Shown here: piece after piece, positions 1 through 10,235 of the stretch | Layout: each line of letters opens with the position of its first letter | Position numbering within the stretch: position 1 is the first letter of the stretch | From: Anthoceros angustus | Taxonomy: Eukaryota; Streptophyta; Anthocerotopsida; Anthocerotales; Anthocerotaceae | Reading direction: 5' to 3' | DNA: 64,000 bases | Assembly (NCBI GenBank): GCA_010909165.1 | Contig: VJWM01000044.1 | Location: 62,001 to 126,000, forward strand | Notes under the pieces: model-generated | Database searches by the model: none | The model's input: the letters and a program-made list of their open reading frames with translations, nothing else | What the model was told of the DNA's origin: nothing | Position numbers and translations under genes: made by a program

Positions 1-2484
1 TGCGTTGGGGGACGAAAACTGGTGCGCGTGTGTGAACGCCGGACTGGAACCGGTTCCGTGGTAGCGGCAAAGAAGCCGCATGTCATTTGACCGGTTGACG
101 CGCCGCGGATGCCATCCGGCCGGTAAAGGCAAGCTCATCTTGGGCGACACGTTGGCCGAGCATGATGAGTCGAGTTGGCGCTCGGCCTTTCCCTTTCGAT
201 AGGGCAAGGTGGGAAAGTTGCGTAAAGGGAAACCTTATCCTCCCTTGCTGCTTGATGTGGACGCTCGGTCTGGAGTTTCTTTGAACGGAACGGGAACGGT
301 GACGGGGTCGGCCGGTCTGGCGTCTGGCATCCTCCATCCTTGTCTCTTCGTACTTTACGCGACCAAAGACTTTCCTTCCTGTACTGCCAAAACAGCTTGA
401 CGCGACCTCATACCAGAACATATCAGGCGGTGACAGGTAACCCGTAACAGATTTTTCCAAGTGTGCCTACCTTCCTAAAATAGAATTACTCCTTTAGATA
501 ATGATCCAAGAAAATAATGTGGGCAGTGTGACGTCGTTTCTTGCATGCTTTTGTAGGTATATATAATATTTTTTTATTGATTTAGACCTGGATACCTACC
601 ACATAATGGTTGACATCTTTATAAAAAGACTGCTCTATTTTCGAAAAATCATACTTTTTCAGACAGACTCTTAGTGGACTCTCCGCACTTGGGGGAAGGA
701 ATACCACGTTTCAAGCTATTTTTGTACATATTTTATATTATTTATATCTATATTTTAATAATTGACTTTTAATAAAATTTAATTGTGAAGAATCTTTTAA
801 AATAAAATAAATTAGAAAGAAAAATTTCAAGTTCACCAATCCAAAGTTGATGTAGACCACAAGCATGTGTACTGTCAATACTAGTCTACTTATGAGGCAG
901 ATTTTTTAGTGGCATGCATTAACTTCCCATCTATGAAATAAACGGAAAGCTGATCTAATCGATTGAAAAGTTACCACACTCTCAGATTTCCCAAATATGT
1001 CAGGCTTCTTTGAGTTCCAAATCCGCTACTGCTAAATTATTGTTCCCCTTTTCGTACTCTCACTCCGAAGCCTTATCCTCTCTCTCCCCCTCATGTCTTG
1101 AGTCCATGGTGGGCTTAGTTGTGGTGCTTGATTTTGAACTTGCTCGTTCGCGATAGAAAATAAATCACATGTAAGTGTGCGTATACATACACCTTTAAAG
1201 ATAGAGCAGAATCAAATAGTTGAGAAAAACTATATCAAGCACGGGTAGGTAAAGAGAGTGGGTTCTTGAGTGTGAACATTAGACCTGGAATTTCACAATC
1301 GGGCCACCAGTGAGTCCATTCCATCATCCGTACTACTACAAGAAGCGTGAACTTTAAATTTGTTCCTTCAGTTTTCTTGCTAATATAGTAACAATAGTGT
1401 TTATCAAGTGATAAATCTATGGTGGAGACTAACTGGTATCAAGTAAGAATAGTAAAAGCAAGCTCAAAATGTAGATAAGCTGGAATAACCTTTGTCCAAT
1501 GACCTGCTATTCAGCCTAGAAGTAGCATAAATAGTGAATAAAATAAGTCTTCTTTATTGACTTTATACTATCATTGTAATTAGTTATGAATGATCTCCAA
1601 AAGTTTTAAACTTCATGTAACATGTTAGGTTCAGGTTATGTAATTTGGGGTTGATTATGTACCATACATTAGCTATTCAGCCTAGAAGTAGCATAAATAG
1701 TTCATGGTTCCAACCTCAATAAAGTTAGAAAAAAAAAGTGAAAGAAATATTTCGTTTCACCTTTGTCATGGATATAGGAATGCACTTGCAAATTTTGTGG
1801 AGAAGAGTGAGGATATTAATTGAGTGAATATCTTGTAATAAAGTCAGATGTACATATGTACATCTGACAATATTAAACTTTATTATAATATAAAATACAT
1901 TAAAATACGTTGGCTGGACATTCTAGAAGAATTACGAGTAGAAATGTATTTGCAAGGAGCCTATATATAAAGGCCAAGTTAGCCTGGAGATAATAATGGC
2001 GGTCACGTGCGAAACAGGGTGGGAGCCAACTGGTACAAGAAACAAGAACCATCTGATACCATTCAACATCGTTTCGTGGGGCCTGCGGGACTTGGGTCAA
2101 GCGCAAGGCGCCGTGGCAGCGGCTGCCCGCTCCTGTTACTCCTTCCCTCGTGTCAGCCATAGCTGCACGCCCGCGCATGGGGGCGGCCTGTGGGCTCGCA
2201 GCTCGCATTCCAACGTCACACTCGACCTCACATTTGCTCCACGGAAGCACCACTGGTCCATGGAAATATCGTTCTCCCTGCCAAACCCACTCCAATTCTC
2301 CACAGACATTCCTTGACAGGCACGGTAATCAACCCTTCTGTCGCAATCAGCGACCTACCACACCATTGCTGCACATGCTTTTGAAATTGGGCTGTACTGC
2401 TCAGACTGTACAACATGATGCCATTGCTAAAACACTGCTTGCACATCTTCACACGAGGACCCAGCTTGGTTGGACGACCCCATG
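1..2484. other. AT-rich intergenic region, no gene recognised
   Basis: No reading frame here has a recognisable domain or convincing splice context. Most of the stretch from 480 to 1980 is AT-rich. It holds a 29-bp direct repeat (around 1509 and 1673, spacing about 164 bp) and a perfect 26-bp palindrome at 1843-1868. The part from 2000 to 2484 is the probable 3' flank of the ATPase gene on the minus strand. Confidence 0.6.
1843..1868. repeat. Perfect 26-bp palindrome
   Basis: The arm GTCAGATGTACAT is followed directly by its exact reverse complement ATGTACATCTGAC, with no spacer. It lies in AT-rich intergenic DNA. It may be the remnant of a small foldback or MITE-type element or a chance hairpin; no target-site duplication was confirmed. 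Confidence 0.7.
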
Positions 2485-5400
2485 TCATTGCCAGGACGGG
2501 AGTGGGCTACCTCTGTGGAAGGAATCATCTGCAGAGAACTGCAATATTGTCCGCTGCCTTTTGTTCGCACAGTCCAGGTATTCCGCGATGGGTGGGAGAC
2601 CCGAGCTCTCCGCAACACCCCTGATGAGCTGCAGCAGACATGCCAAATATAGGCTTTACATAGGCTGGTCCTACCACTTTGCAGCTCGTACACCAAACAA
2701 AACAGCTCTTTGACCGAGCACTGCTGTACCTTCGATGCCCATCGACGTTCGGCCTGCTGACATACGTCATGGAGATCACGGCCTGACATACTGTATGGCC
2801 ACAGAAACAGTGTCAGACGCAAATACGTACGGATCGGAGATTACAGATCGGAGGGAACGGAGATTGGATGAGGTTCGTACCCCTCGCTTGCTGCAGCCAA
2901 CGACGCTAGCTCTGAAGGGGTCAGATGTCGCGCATACTGCGAGGCAATCTCCCCTCTGGTTGCTTGGTCTGGAAGGTTGAATGTTATCGCTGAATCAAAC
3001 CGGCTGCCCAAAGCACGAAATAAGATGAGCACCAAGAGCCCATGAAAAAACAATGTGCTGAGGAACGAGCTGCTTAAGGACGAACCTCAACAGAGCAGAA
3101 TCCAGGTCCTGTTTCCGGTTAGTGGCAGCAATAACTACTATCCTTGAGCTTTGTTCAAACCCATCCATCTGCAAAGCCAGAGAAGAGCCTTAGGAACAAA
3201 CGGGATTCAGAAGCCTTGTCAATCAGAAACTCCACTGTTGCCAGCATCACCTGCCGGAGGAGGACGGATAGCATTCGTCTAGTTGCTTCGTGCATCTCAT
3301 TGTCACGAGCTGTTGCCAGTGAGTCAATCTGCCAGAAACACAAAAAAAGGATGAGGGCCTTACACTGCAAAGCACATTCAGCTCTTGCAGGCTTGAAAAT
3401 ACAGCCTTCAAACTACCGCCGCATATGCAAAAAAACCGGCCAAACATAATGGGCATATCCGAAACCTTCTCAAACACGTAAGATAGATTCAAGAACCAAA
3501 GTAGAAACGAGAAAACCGCTATCCCACAAGAAATCCTAAAACCTCTCCTTACTTCATCAAGAAACACAATTGCTCCATCAGGCAGTTCGTTGCCCGCTGA
3601 GAAAATTGAAGCCAATGACCTCTCGCTCTCTCCATAGTACTTGGAAACAAGGGCCTCCACTGGCACATACAGCAGCGGAACTTTCTGCAGGAACCATCAA
3701 CACATAGTGAACAAGGACACCAAGCCTGCACATAGTGAAGGCACAGAGTGATGGAGTAAGTGGTAGGAAGCATACCGCTTGACTAGCTATGACCCTGGCA
3801 CATGAGGTCTTACCGGTTCCTGTGATTTGAACAAAGAAAATCCATGTTATGACCTTATTCACAAAGATCTGCCGACTCACAAATTACATCCTCTTGCCCT
3901 CTACCCGCTAAAATTGCTGCTTCACGACCTGAATACTCCAAGAAGCCATGTGAGCCCAATCACACTTTAAAGCATCGATATTTGTCTTTGGGCATTCATC
4001 GTATGCAGTCGCAGGCAACTATTTCTAAAGTGTAACTGCAGGGTCAACACTTTTTTATAAGACCCAATACTCCCACTTAGTGAGACTGTATCGTAGGAGC
4101 AATTAAGAAACAGCCTGGACCATGAAAAATCCAAGTACAAAAGTAGCATTACTCTTCACTCAGAATAAATGCAGCATGTGCTAGCCAGTCTGTACCATTT
4201 GCGAATGCCTCAACTATTTTAAGTGACCATGCAAATATTACCACACGCAGTAATTGCTACATCAGATATTCTCTGTCCATGCTTCTCTCATAAAAAAAGA
4301 GACACCTTGCAGACAACCATTACTCTTGCAAACATAATAGATCCTTTAAACTGCATGGTCTGAAACAAGTTACTCACTCTACATAGCACATCCTGTCCAT
4401 TGACAGCTTGACCAAGCAACCAGGATCATGCAACATATTCGACTCTTGTAACAGAAGGAATGTGCATATCATCAAGAAATGAAGAACCACCATACCTGGA
4501 GGTCCTTCAAAAAGAATTGCCCGGGGTCGATTGGACTCAAACTTTCGACGTGTTCCATGGGCAATTTTGTCATAGACTTCTGGCCGTTGCAAAGCAAGCA
4601 GCACAGTATCCTCTATTTCCCTGCAAATTTCAGATGGTCCAGGTTAACAAATGATTTGACTCTGGTGTATTTAGATTGCTCAAACAAGGACCGCAAACCT
4701 TGCAGGCATACGAAAGATATTCCAACATTTTCATTCTGACAAGGGCTTCTGACCAAGAAAAGCAGACTCAGCACCACAGCCTTTGGCTGAGAAGGTCCAT
4801 AGGGAGCTCAGAACTATACACTAATACAACTATCATGGTAGCAAAGCCCCTCCAAATCATCACCCATACCTCACCCACAATTCTGCCTCTGAGTTTCGAG
4901 TTTGACCTAGAAGCATGCAATTTATCTCACACAGGACATACATGCAGCACTGTCTCACAAACATAAAGGGTCGGCAATCACCATGCATTTCCGTAGAACC
5001 CGATAGATAAAGAGCTGTTTTGTTATGTAGGATGCAAGGATGGATGAAAAGCACACACCTTTTTTGCTCATGATATCCTGCAATGCTGTCCCAATTTATG
5101 GTCTCAGTATTTGACTTAGGTCCATCAATGGTCTCCAGCCCATAGACTTTAACCCCCATGCGCTCTAAAGACTCCAGCGTCTTCAAGTAGCTTCGTCCAG
5201 CTGGTCGTCTTTGACCAGATGGAAGCCTGTTCCCCGGCATGTCACCAAGGCTCCCACCACTACTGTATCTCCATCTGTCTCCTGGCCACTTGGCATCTAC
5301 TGACCAGTTGTTATCCCCAAAACTTGGTGCTTCCGTTAAACCTTCTGGATAGCCCTCTCTTCCAGTTCTTGTCGGCGCTGGGGTTATTACATTATCCACT

Positions 5401-6977
5401 GAATTATCTGCTCGGCTAGCAGCCTTCAACACGCTTGCAACAGCATCTAGCTCTTTGGCGGAGAAGTAGCCAAATTTTGAAAACTCTATTTCCTACCAGA
5501 AGAGACAGGCAGAGTTATGTTCATAGATCACGTTTTCAGCATGAACACTTATCACATTTTCTCATTCGACATTTGTCATAGCTCGAACAAGATATCACAA
5601 GGTACCAGGCTTGCAATGGGTTCGACAACTTACCGGTAGTTTATCACCCACAAGGGGCTCAAACACAGAGACACTGAAACGGTTCATAAAATCACCACTT
5701 CCATCTTCTTGAGATGTCTGCCCTGCATTCTGCCCTGATTTGGACTGTTCCGCAGTGGAAATGATCACATGGCGGAGGACAGGACTGCAATACCATGCAT
5801 GACAAGAGTTAGTAAGGCATCATAAGAGTAAAAAATCATCTTCTACAGAATACGGGCATTGGTACCTGTCCCAAGCTCGAACAACCATACCGGAGACTGT
5901 GTCACTTCCTCCAGCACTATCTTTCCCTCCAAGCTGACCGATCACATGCTCAATTATTTTGGACATGTCGCAAGTTGGTCGGCAAGAAAACCGGACAGCA
6001 ACCTGTTGGCGTAGCACTACCAGGAAGCATGTTAAGTGTCGTTTAGCAACAGGTGGTGGCCCTTGGCGAAAACGAACGCCGACTTCAGCTGGCTGCAGCC
6101 TGGTGAAACCATTCTCCATAACATTAGATTACCTGATGTCCATTGGCAGCAATCGTAAGCTTCGGAATTTGTGACCCTTGCTCCTTACAAGACTGCAGCC
6201 TTTCTTCTATTCCTCTCCGCACATACAGAACCACTCCTTCAGTGTCAAGTTTTGCATCTTTTGGTACAGATCCAGGCTCAGGTCCTGGAAATCCTGCACT
6301 GTCATTCTAAACAACCAGAAAAACTTTAAGCATAGGAACCTTCGCCACAACCGAATCAAATCAGATTGACCAAAAAACACAGCTCTAACAAACCATATCA
6401 TCACTAATTTGCTGAACCAGCATCAGTTGAGTGACAAACGCTTACACGCTCGCTTTCACTCGACGCGGCTTCCTGCAGTGATAATGCTCCAAGAAGCAAA
6501 CCAACTCCAGCAGCAAGGTACGAGCTTGCGATACGACTGCTTGTGTGACTCCCAGCGGGGTGCGCGCCTGAGAAGAAAAGTCGGTGAAGATGATTGAACC
6601 CTGCCATGCTCACGAACGTCAATGATAGCCTCGTGAGATTTTCATTTTCCCAGGGTCTCCTCCAGACACAACTCTAGAGAACTTTGCAGAGACAAGCAGA
6701 GACCTACTGCACCATACAAGAGACGCCAAGGACTGACTCATCGACCCACCTGATGTACTAGGAGCACCGGGGTTAGTGGAAATCACTTGCCATCAAATTC
6801 TGCGTGCAAAGGACCATGAGAGGAAGCAGACATACAAGAGATGGATTCCCCGCAGCCCTCAGAGCTGGTATGATATATTCGGCTCACCGCACCGCGAATT
6901 GAATGTGGGTGGCCCGAAATGGGATCAATCGCAGCGGCACTCCGCAAGCATCTACGAAATGCTCTGCTCGACAGCAT
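2485..6977 (-). CDS. AAA-type ATPase, probably mitochondrial, 14 exons, about 670 aa
   Basis: Exons on the minus strand: 6977-6791, 6600-6448, 6293-6133, 6002-5866, 5784-5634, 5492-5059, 4620-4496, 3819-3776, 3684-3553, 3328-3251, 3168-3086, 3003-2881, 2790-2730, 2628-2485. They total 2013 nt with all phases compatible. The N terminus (MLSSRAFRRCLRS, later SRIYHTSS) looks like a mitochondrial presequence, followed by a hydrophobic stretch (about residues 85-103) that could be a membrane anchor. The AAA module has a conserved entry (WDSIAGY), Walker A GPPGTGKT (447-454), an aromatic pore loop SKYYGESER (478-486), Walker B FLDE (505-508) continuing as ID, sensor ATNR (549-552) and an arginine-finger region SRFDS (562-566). 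The C-terminal helix region contains SGRDLHDVCQ. The family couples ATP hydrolysis to remodelling or extraction of proteins; the substrate is unknown. The first intron appears to use a GC donor. Start choice rests on the presequence, so exon 1 is the least certain part. Confidence 0.88.
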
Positions 6978-7180
6978 GGTAGCTCCGCTCAGGCCTCTGC
7001 CGAAGCTCAGATTAACCGTAGGCGCGATGTCGGAGAAAAGGAGGAGAAGAACAGTGTCCTACAATTTTCCTTGGACAAAATCAGAGACGGAGGGATGAGG
7101 CTACCTTAGGGTTTCGCCGTGTTGCACCGCTTCATTTTTGTACAGGAGAGAAATTCAGTTCTCACCGGGAGAGGGAGGCC
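6978..7180. promoter_or_regulatory. Short divergent promoter between ATPase and ferredoxin genes
   Basis: The start codons of the minus-strand ATPase and the plus-strand ferredoxin are separated by only about 203 bp, so both 5' untranslated regions and core promoters must share this interval or overlap the neighbouring gene. No clear TATA box is visible in either direction. Shared regulation of the two nuclear genes for organelle proteins is an inference from spacing only. Confidence 0.45.
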
Positions 7181-7645
7181 ATGGCAGCCACGACACTGCC
7201 TGCTGCCTGCACAGCAACAACCGTGAGCTGTGCCAGTGTCACAGGAACCCGTCTGGGGCGTTTTTGTGGAGCTGCTGGGAGGCGGCGATGGGCAGCTGGG
7301 AGCATGGCAGTGTCAAGTCCTTTCCGGGAGCATCCAGCCGGGAGGACGTGCCTGGCGTGCTACAAGGTGACACTGGTGACGCCCCGCGGGGAGCAACTGG
7401 TGCAGGTGAAGGAGGGCGAGTACATTTTGGATGCGGCTGAGAGAGCGGGCCTGGAGGTGCCTTCGTCTTGCAGGAGCGGGGGCTGCTCCTCCTGCGCGGG
7501 GAGACTGACGTCCGGGGAGGTGGACCAGAGCGAGCAGACGTTCTTGGACGAGAACCAGATCCGGTTGGGCTATGTCCTGACGTGCGTGGCCTGCGCGCTG
7601 TCGGATGCGGTGATCAAGACGCATCAGGAGGAGCAGTTGTACTAA
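7181..7645 (+). CDS. Plant-type 2Fe-2S ferredoxin, plastid precursor, 154 aa
   Basis: The first about 57 residues are rich in Ala, Ser, Thr and Arg with few acids, as in plastid transit peptides. The mature part begins near CYKVTLVTP and is about 97 residues, the usual ferredoxin length. Cluster ligands are seen as C-x4-C-x2-C (Cys97, Cys102, Cys105) in [11 protein letters not shown] and a fourth Cys135 in LTCVAC. The C terminus [10 protein letters not shown] is typical. The protein would carry single electrons from photosystem I or FNR to plastid enzymes. Oddities: the residue before the first ligand is Ser rather than the usual Tyr-Ser pair, and an extra Cys (138) follows the fourth ligand, so it may be a non-photosynthetic or divergent isoform. 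The gene has no intron. The start is the first Met giving a transit peptide. An AATAAA at 8203-8208 could be a polyadenylation signal if the 3' UTR is that long. Confidence 0.93.
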   Translation: MAATTLPAACTATTVSCASVTGTRLGRFCGAAGRRRWAAGSMAVSSPFREHPAGRTCLACYKVTLVTPRGEQLVQVKEGEYILDAAERAGLEVPSSCRSGGCSSCAGRLTSGEVDQSEQTFLDENQIRLGYVLTCVACALSDAVIKTHQEEQLY

Positions 7646-8348
7646 GTGTTGGAATTCCCAGACATTCCGTGTGATGGTTGCGTCAGCTGGAGTTTTGGAA
7701 GCCCGAGATGCAGCCCAGATTGTGTGGGACTGCTGCTTGCCGACACCATCGCAAGGTCACCGAGGTGGGATCACGTGACTGCCATAGCCTTCAGTCCTTG
7801 TGTAGCAAAGGTGATGTGCTCACACTGTTTGCCGATCTGGGGCACTTAATTCCCGGGGGTGTCCATGTGAATGGAGGTGTCTGAGTGAAAGAATCTTGGA
7901 ATCTCTGGCTGCATCTGTCAACGGTTTTGGCTCCATTCGAAGTCTTATTCTCTGCCTGGGGATGCATGTAGGCTTGACATATCTGGACTTATGTTGGTGA
8001 AGATACTTGCCTGTTGGTTGCCTGCTTCTTATGGTTAGAGGTATGCAGTGTGTATTGAATCGAGGCTGTCGTTTTGTCCTTGCAGGACCTGACGGACCAT
8101 CCTGTTTTACTGGACGCTAGACAATCGTCTTGAGTGATTGGGGAGGGTGTTTCTATAAGCGTTGTTTCTTAGGCACTCCACCTAGGCCTTGCTTTACCGT
8201 CGGAATAAAGATGGGGAGATTTGTGGATTTTGGGCTCCCAAGGGCAGACATACAGGAATCTCCGGTGCAGAATTGTTTCTGAATATCGAAAGAGAGAGAG
8301 AGAGCAGTGGTATGGATGACGAAGGTTATTGCATGAGCAACGAGGGTT
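7646..8348. other. Ferredoxin 3' flank and intergenic spacer
   Basis: No reading frame with a recognisable product. The interval holds the probable ferredoxin 3' untranslated region and a short GA repeat near 8290-8304. Confidence 0.5.
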
Positions 8349-8900
8349 TCAGTTTGCAGCTGTATCTGGCTCCTGGTAAACCAGTCTTGCATAGCGTACG
8401 GGCGGCACTATCTTGAGGCCCACGAAAAATTCCAAGGGTTGTGGCCAAGGGAAGAACTCCGAGCCGTAGCACAACAAGCCCTCCGGGGTTGCCAAAACAC
8501 AGTTTTCCGGGCACACCTTGTCGATGGCCATGTCGTGCCACGTTCTAGAAGACGGGTCATAGGCCGATGACAGCCTGTTGGTTGCACCGATCACAAGCCA
8601 AGGCCGTTGCGCGGCGGCCTCTGCAATGAGCCTCACAAACTCCCTGGAGAAGATGACCTTATTCCATCGTTTGCAGACGCTGCGCAGCCGAAACAGGTTG
8701 TGTATAGACAGGCATGCGATCACTCTGTCCAAAAGGTCCGCTGGGAGGTCTCCCCAAACCAGAGGATCCATGGCTGTTACATTTGCAACTTCAGTGCTGG
8801 TCACCCGGTTATGTTGAAGGGGATAGTTCGTCACAGCCGCTTCATCAGCTGAAGCCATGACGAGTCCGCCCCCATGTGAACAACGATGCAAAGACAGCAA
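8349..8900 (-). CDS. F-box protein, short or C-terminally truncated
   Basis: The 183-residue frame has an F-box at about residues 48-90, with the expected pattern LPADLLDRVIACLSI then RLRSVCKRWN. It is followed by a segment (AQRPWLVIGA, AYDPSSRTWHDM) resembling the first blade of plant F-box/kelch proteins. F-box proteins bind Skp1 in SCF ubiquitin ligases and select substrates with their C terminus. Family members normally continue for another 150-250 residues of kelch-like sequence; here the frame stops soon after FVGLKIV and no matching downstream exon was found on the minus strand. It may be a truncated copy or have an undetected 3' exon. Initiation could also occur at Met15 or Met44, since the first 40 residues show no conserved feature. 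Confidence 0.7.
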   Translation of the reverse strand: MLSLHRCSHGGGLVMASADEAAVTNYPLQHNRVTSTEVANVTAMDPLVWGDLPADLLDRVIACLSIHNLFRLRSVCKRWNKVIFSREFVRLIAEAAAQRPWLVIGATNRLSSAYDPSSRTWHDMAIDKVCPENCVLATPEGLLCYGSEFFPWPQPLEFFVGLKIVPPVRYARLVYQEPDTAAN

Positions 8901-10235
8901 ATGTCCACCCTAATCTCCCGGGGGAGTAAGCGTGTTTTAGGGACCGTGGTGGATGCCGTTTCAGCATCTGAACCCCTGTCCCTTCCACTGCGATGCTGCC
9001 CAGCTTCGCTTCAAGATTCTAATCCAATTTTCATCTTCTCGTGGAGAAGAGTCTTCATTCAAGACTAGCTAGTCAAGAAGCACATGTAAGCAATGCCTAT
9101 ACAGCCAACGACATTTCATAAAAACAGGCCTTTATTCATGAGAGAACTCCTTCCAACCCTTCTCCACCTGGCCACACAGAGGGCAGCTCAAGGTGGGAGG
9201 TTGCAAAGCCTTGCTCAGAAGCAAGGCATTCAACATCGAAGGACCAATGATTTGTTCAACACTTCAACACTCCCGGAAGGTCATGTAAACCTTCACGATT
9301 GTGCGAGGTCGCAAAATTCATGAGCAAAAAGGAAAGTAATCCTACGCATCTTCTATTCCTCCTCAGGAATATCCCAGTGGCATGCGCACTCAAGAAACCC
9401 AAGACCAAACCGTCTAAAGTATAGTGCCACTGCTCCTGCCCAAAGTCAACACAAAGCTCTCTCCTGAGACTCACTGCTTCCATGAAAGACGACACCTGCA
9501 ACATTTGCTTCCAGCCTCCCTTGAGGCCTGCCCTTCCCTCAGCCCCCTCTCAAGGTCTCTCAAAATCAAAACGGAAGGGCCCACTCAAGGATTTCAAAAA
9601 AGAAAGAATTGGATTCAAGAGTCTGGTACAAGATGATCAGGGTTTAAACAAGTGTCTGCAGGATGGGAAAGCAGGTCTCGGAGTCAATGTGCAACTCAGC
9701 CTCTGAAGGAGCTTCACGAAGGCAAATTCACTGCGGTAACCTCCAAGAGAGGGCACCGCAAGTGGCTCAACTCATCAGCACCGGCCGTCCACATAATAAT
9801 GCTCAGAGCATCAAATCCTCGAACTCTGCAGATGTGTCCGTCCCTGAAATCTGCCACAGCTCAGATGCGAGGTTGCGATGGCCGAATTCGGCCACCTACC
9901 TTCGGAAGATGCTTATTGGGAAAAAATCTAGCAAAAAATGGGAGGACCTCAGGGATTGAACATCAGCCACTACAAAGGTTAGCGGAAGATGACTGGAATG
10001 AAGCTGACAGAGATTGGGGCAGAGATTGGTGAGATAAATAGATGTGGAGGGAAAGCTAACACAATCGAGATGATTGATCTGGAAGCCCACCCCCTGAACC
10101 ACTCTGAAGCCAACAACTACCTTCAGACTCACCAGGACACTCCTTATTTCCCACGTAGAGACCCGACCCGACGCGACGCGCTATGGTACAAGAGGCCAAG
10201 GATATCTCGACCTCACTCCCCCTCCTCTAAACCCT
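8901..10235. other. Intergenic region without recognised gene
   Basis: Several short open frames occur on both strands, including a plus-strand frame at 9482-9706 with a CxxC near its start, but none matches a family I recognise and none has convincing exon borders. The part next to 10236 is the 3' flank of pectate lyase 1. Confidence 0.5.
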
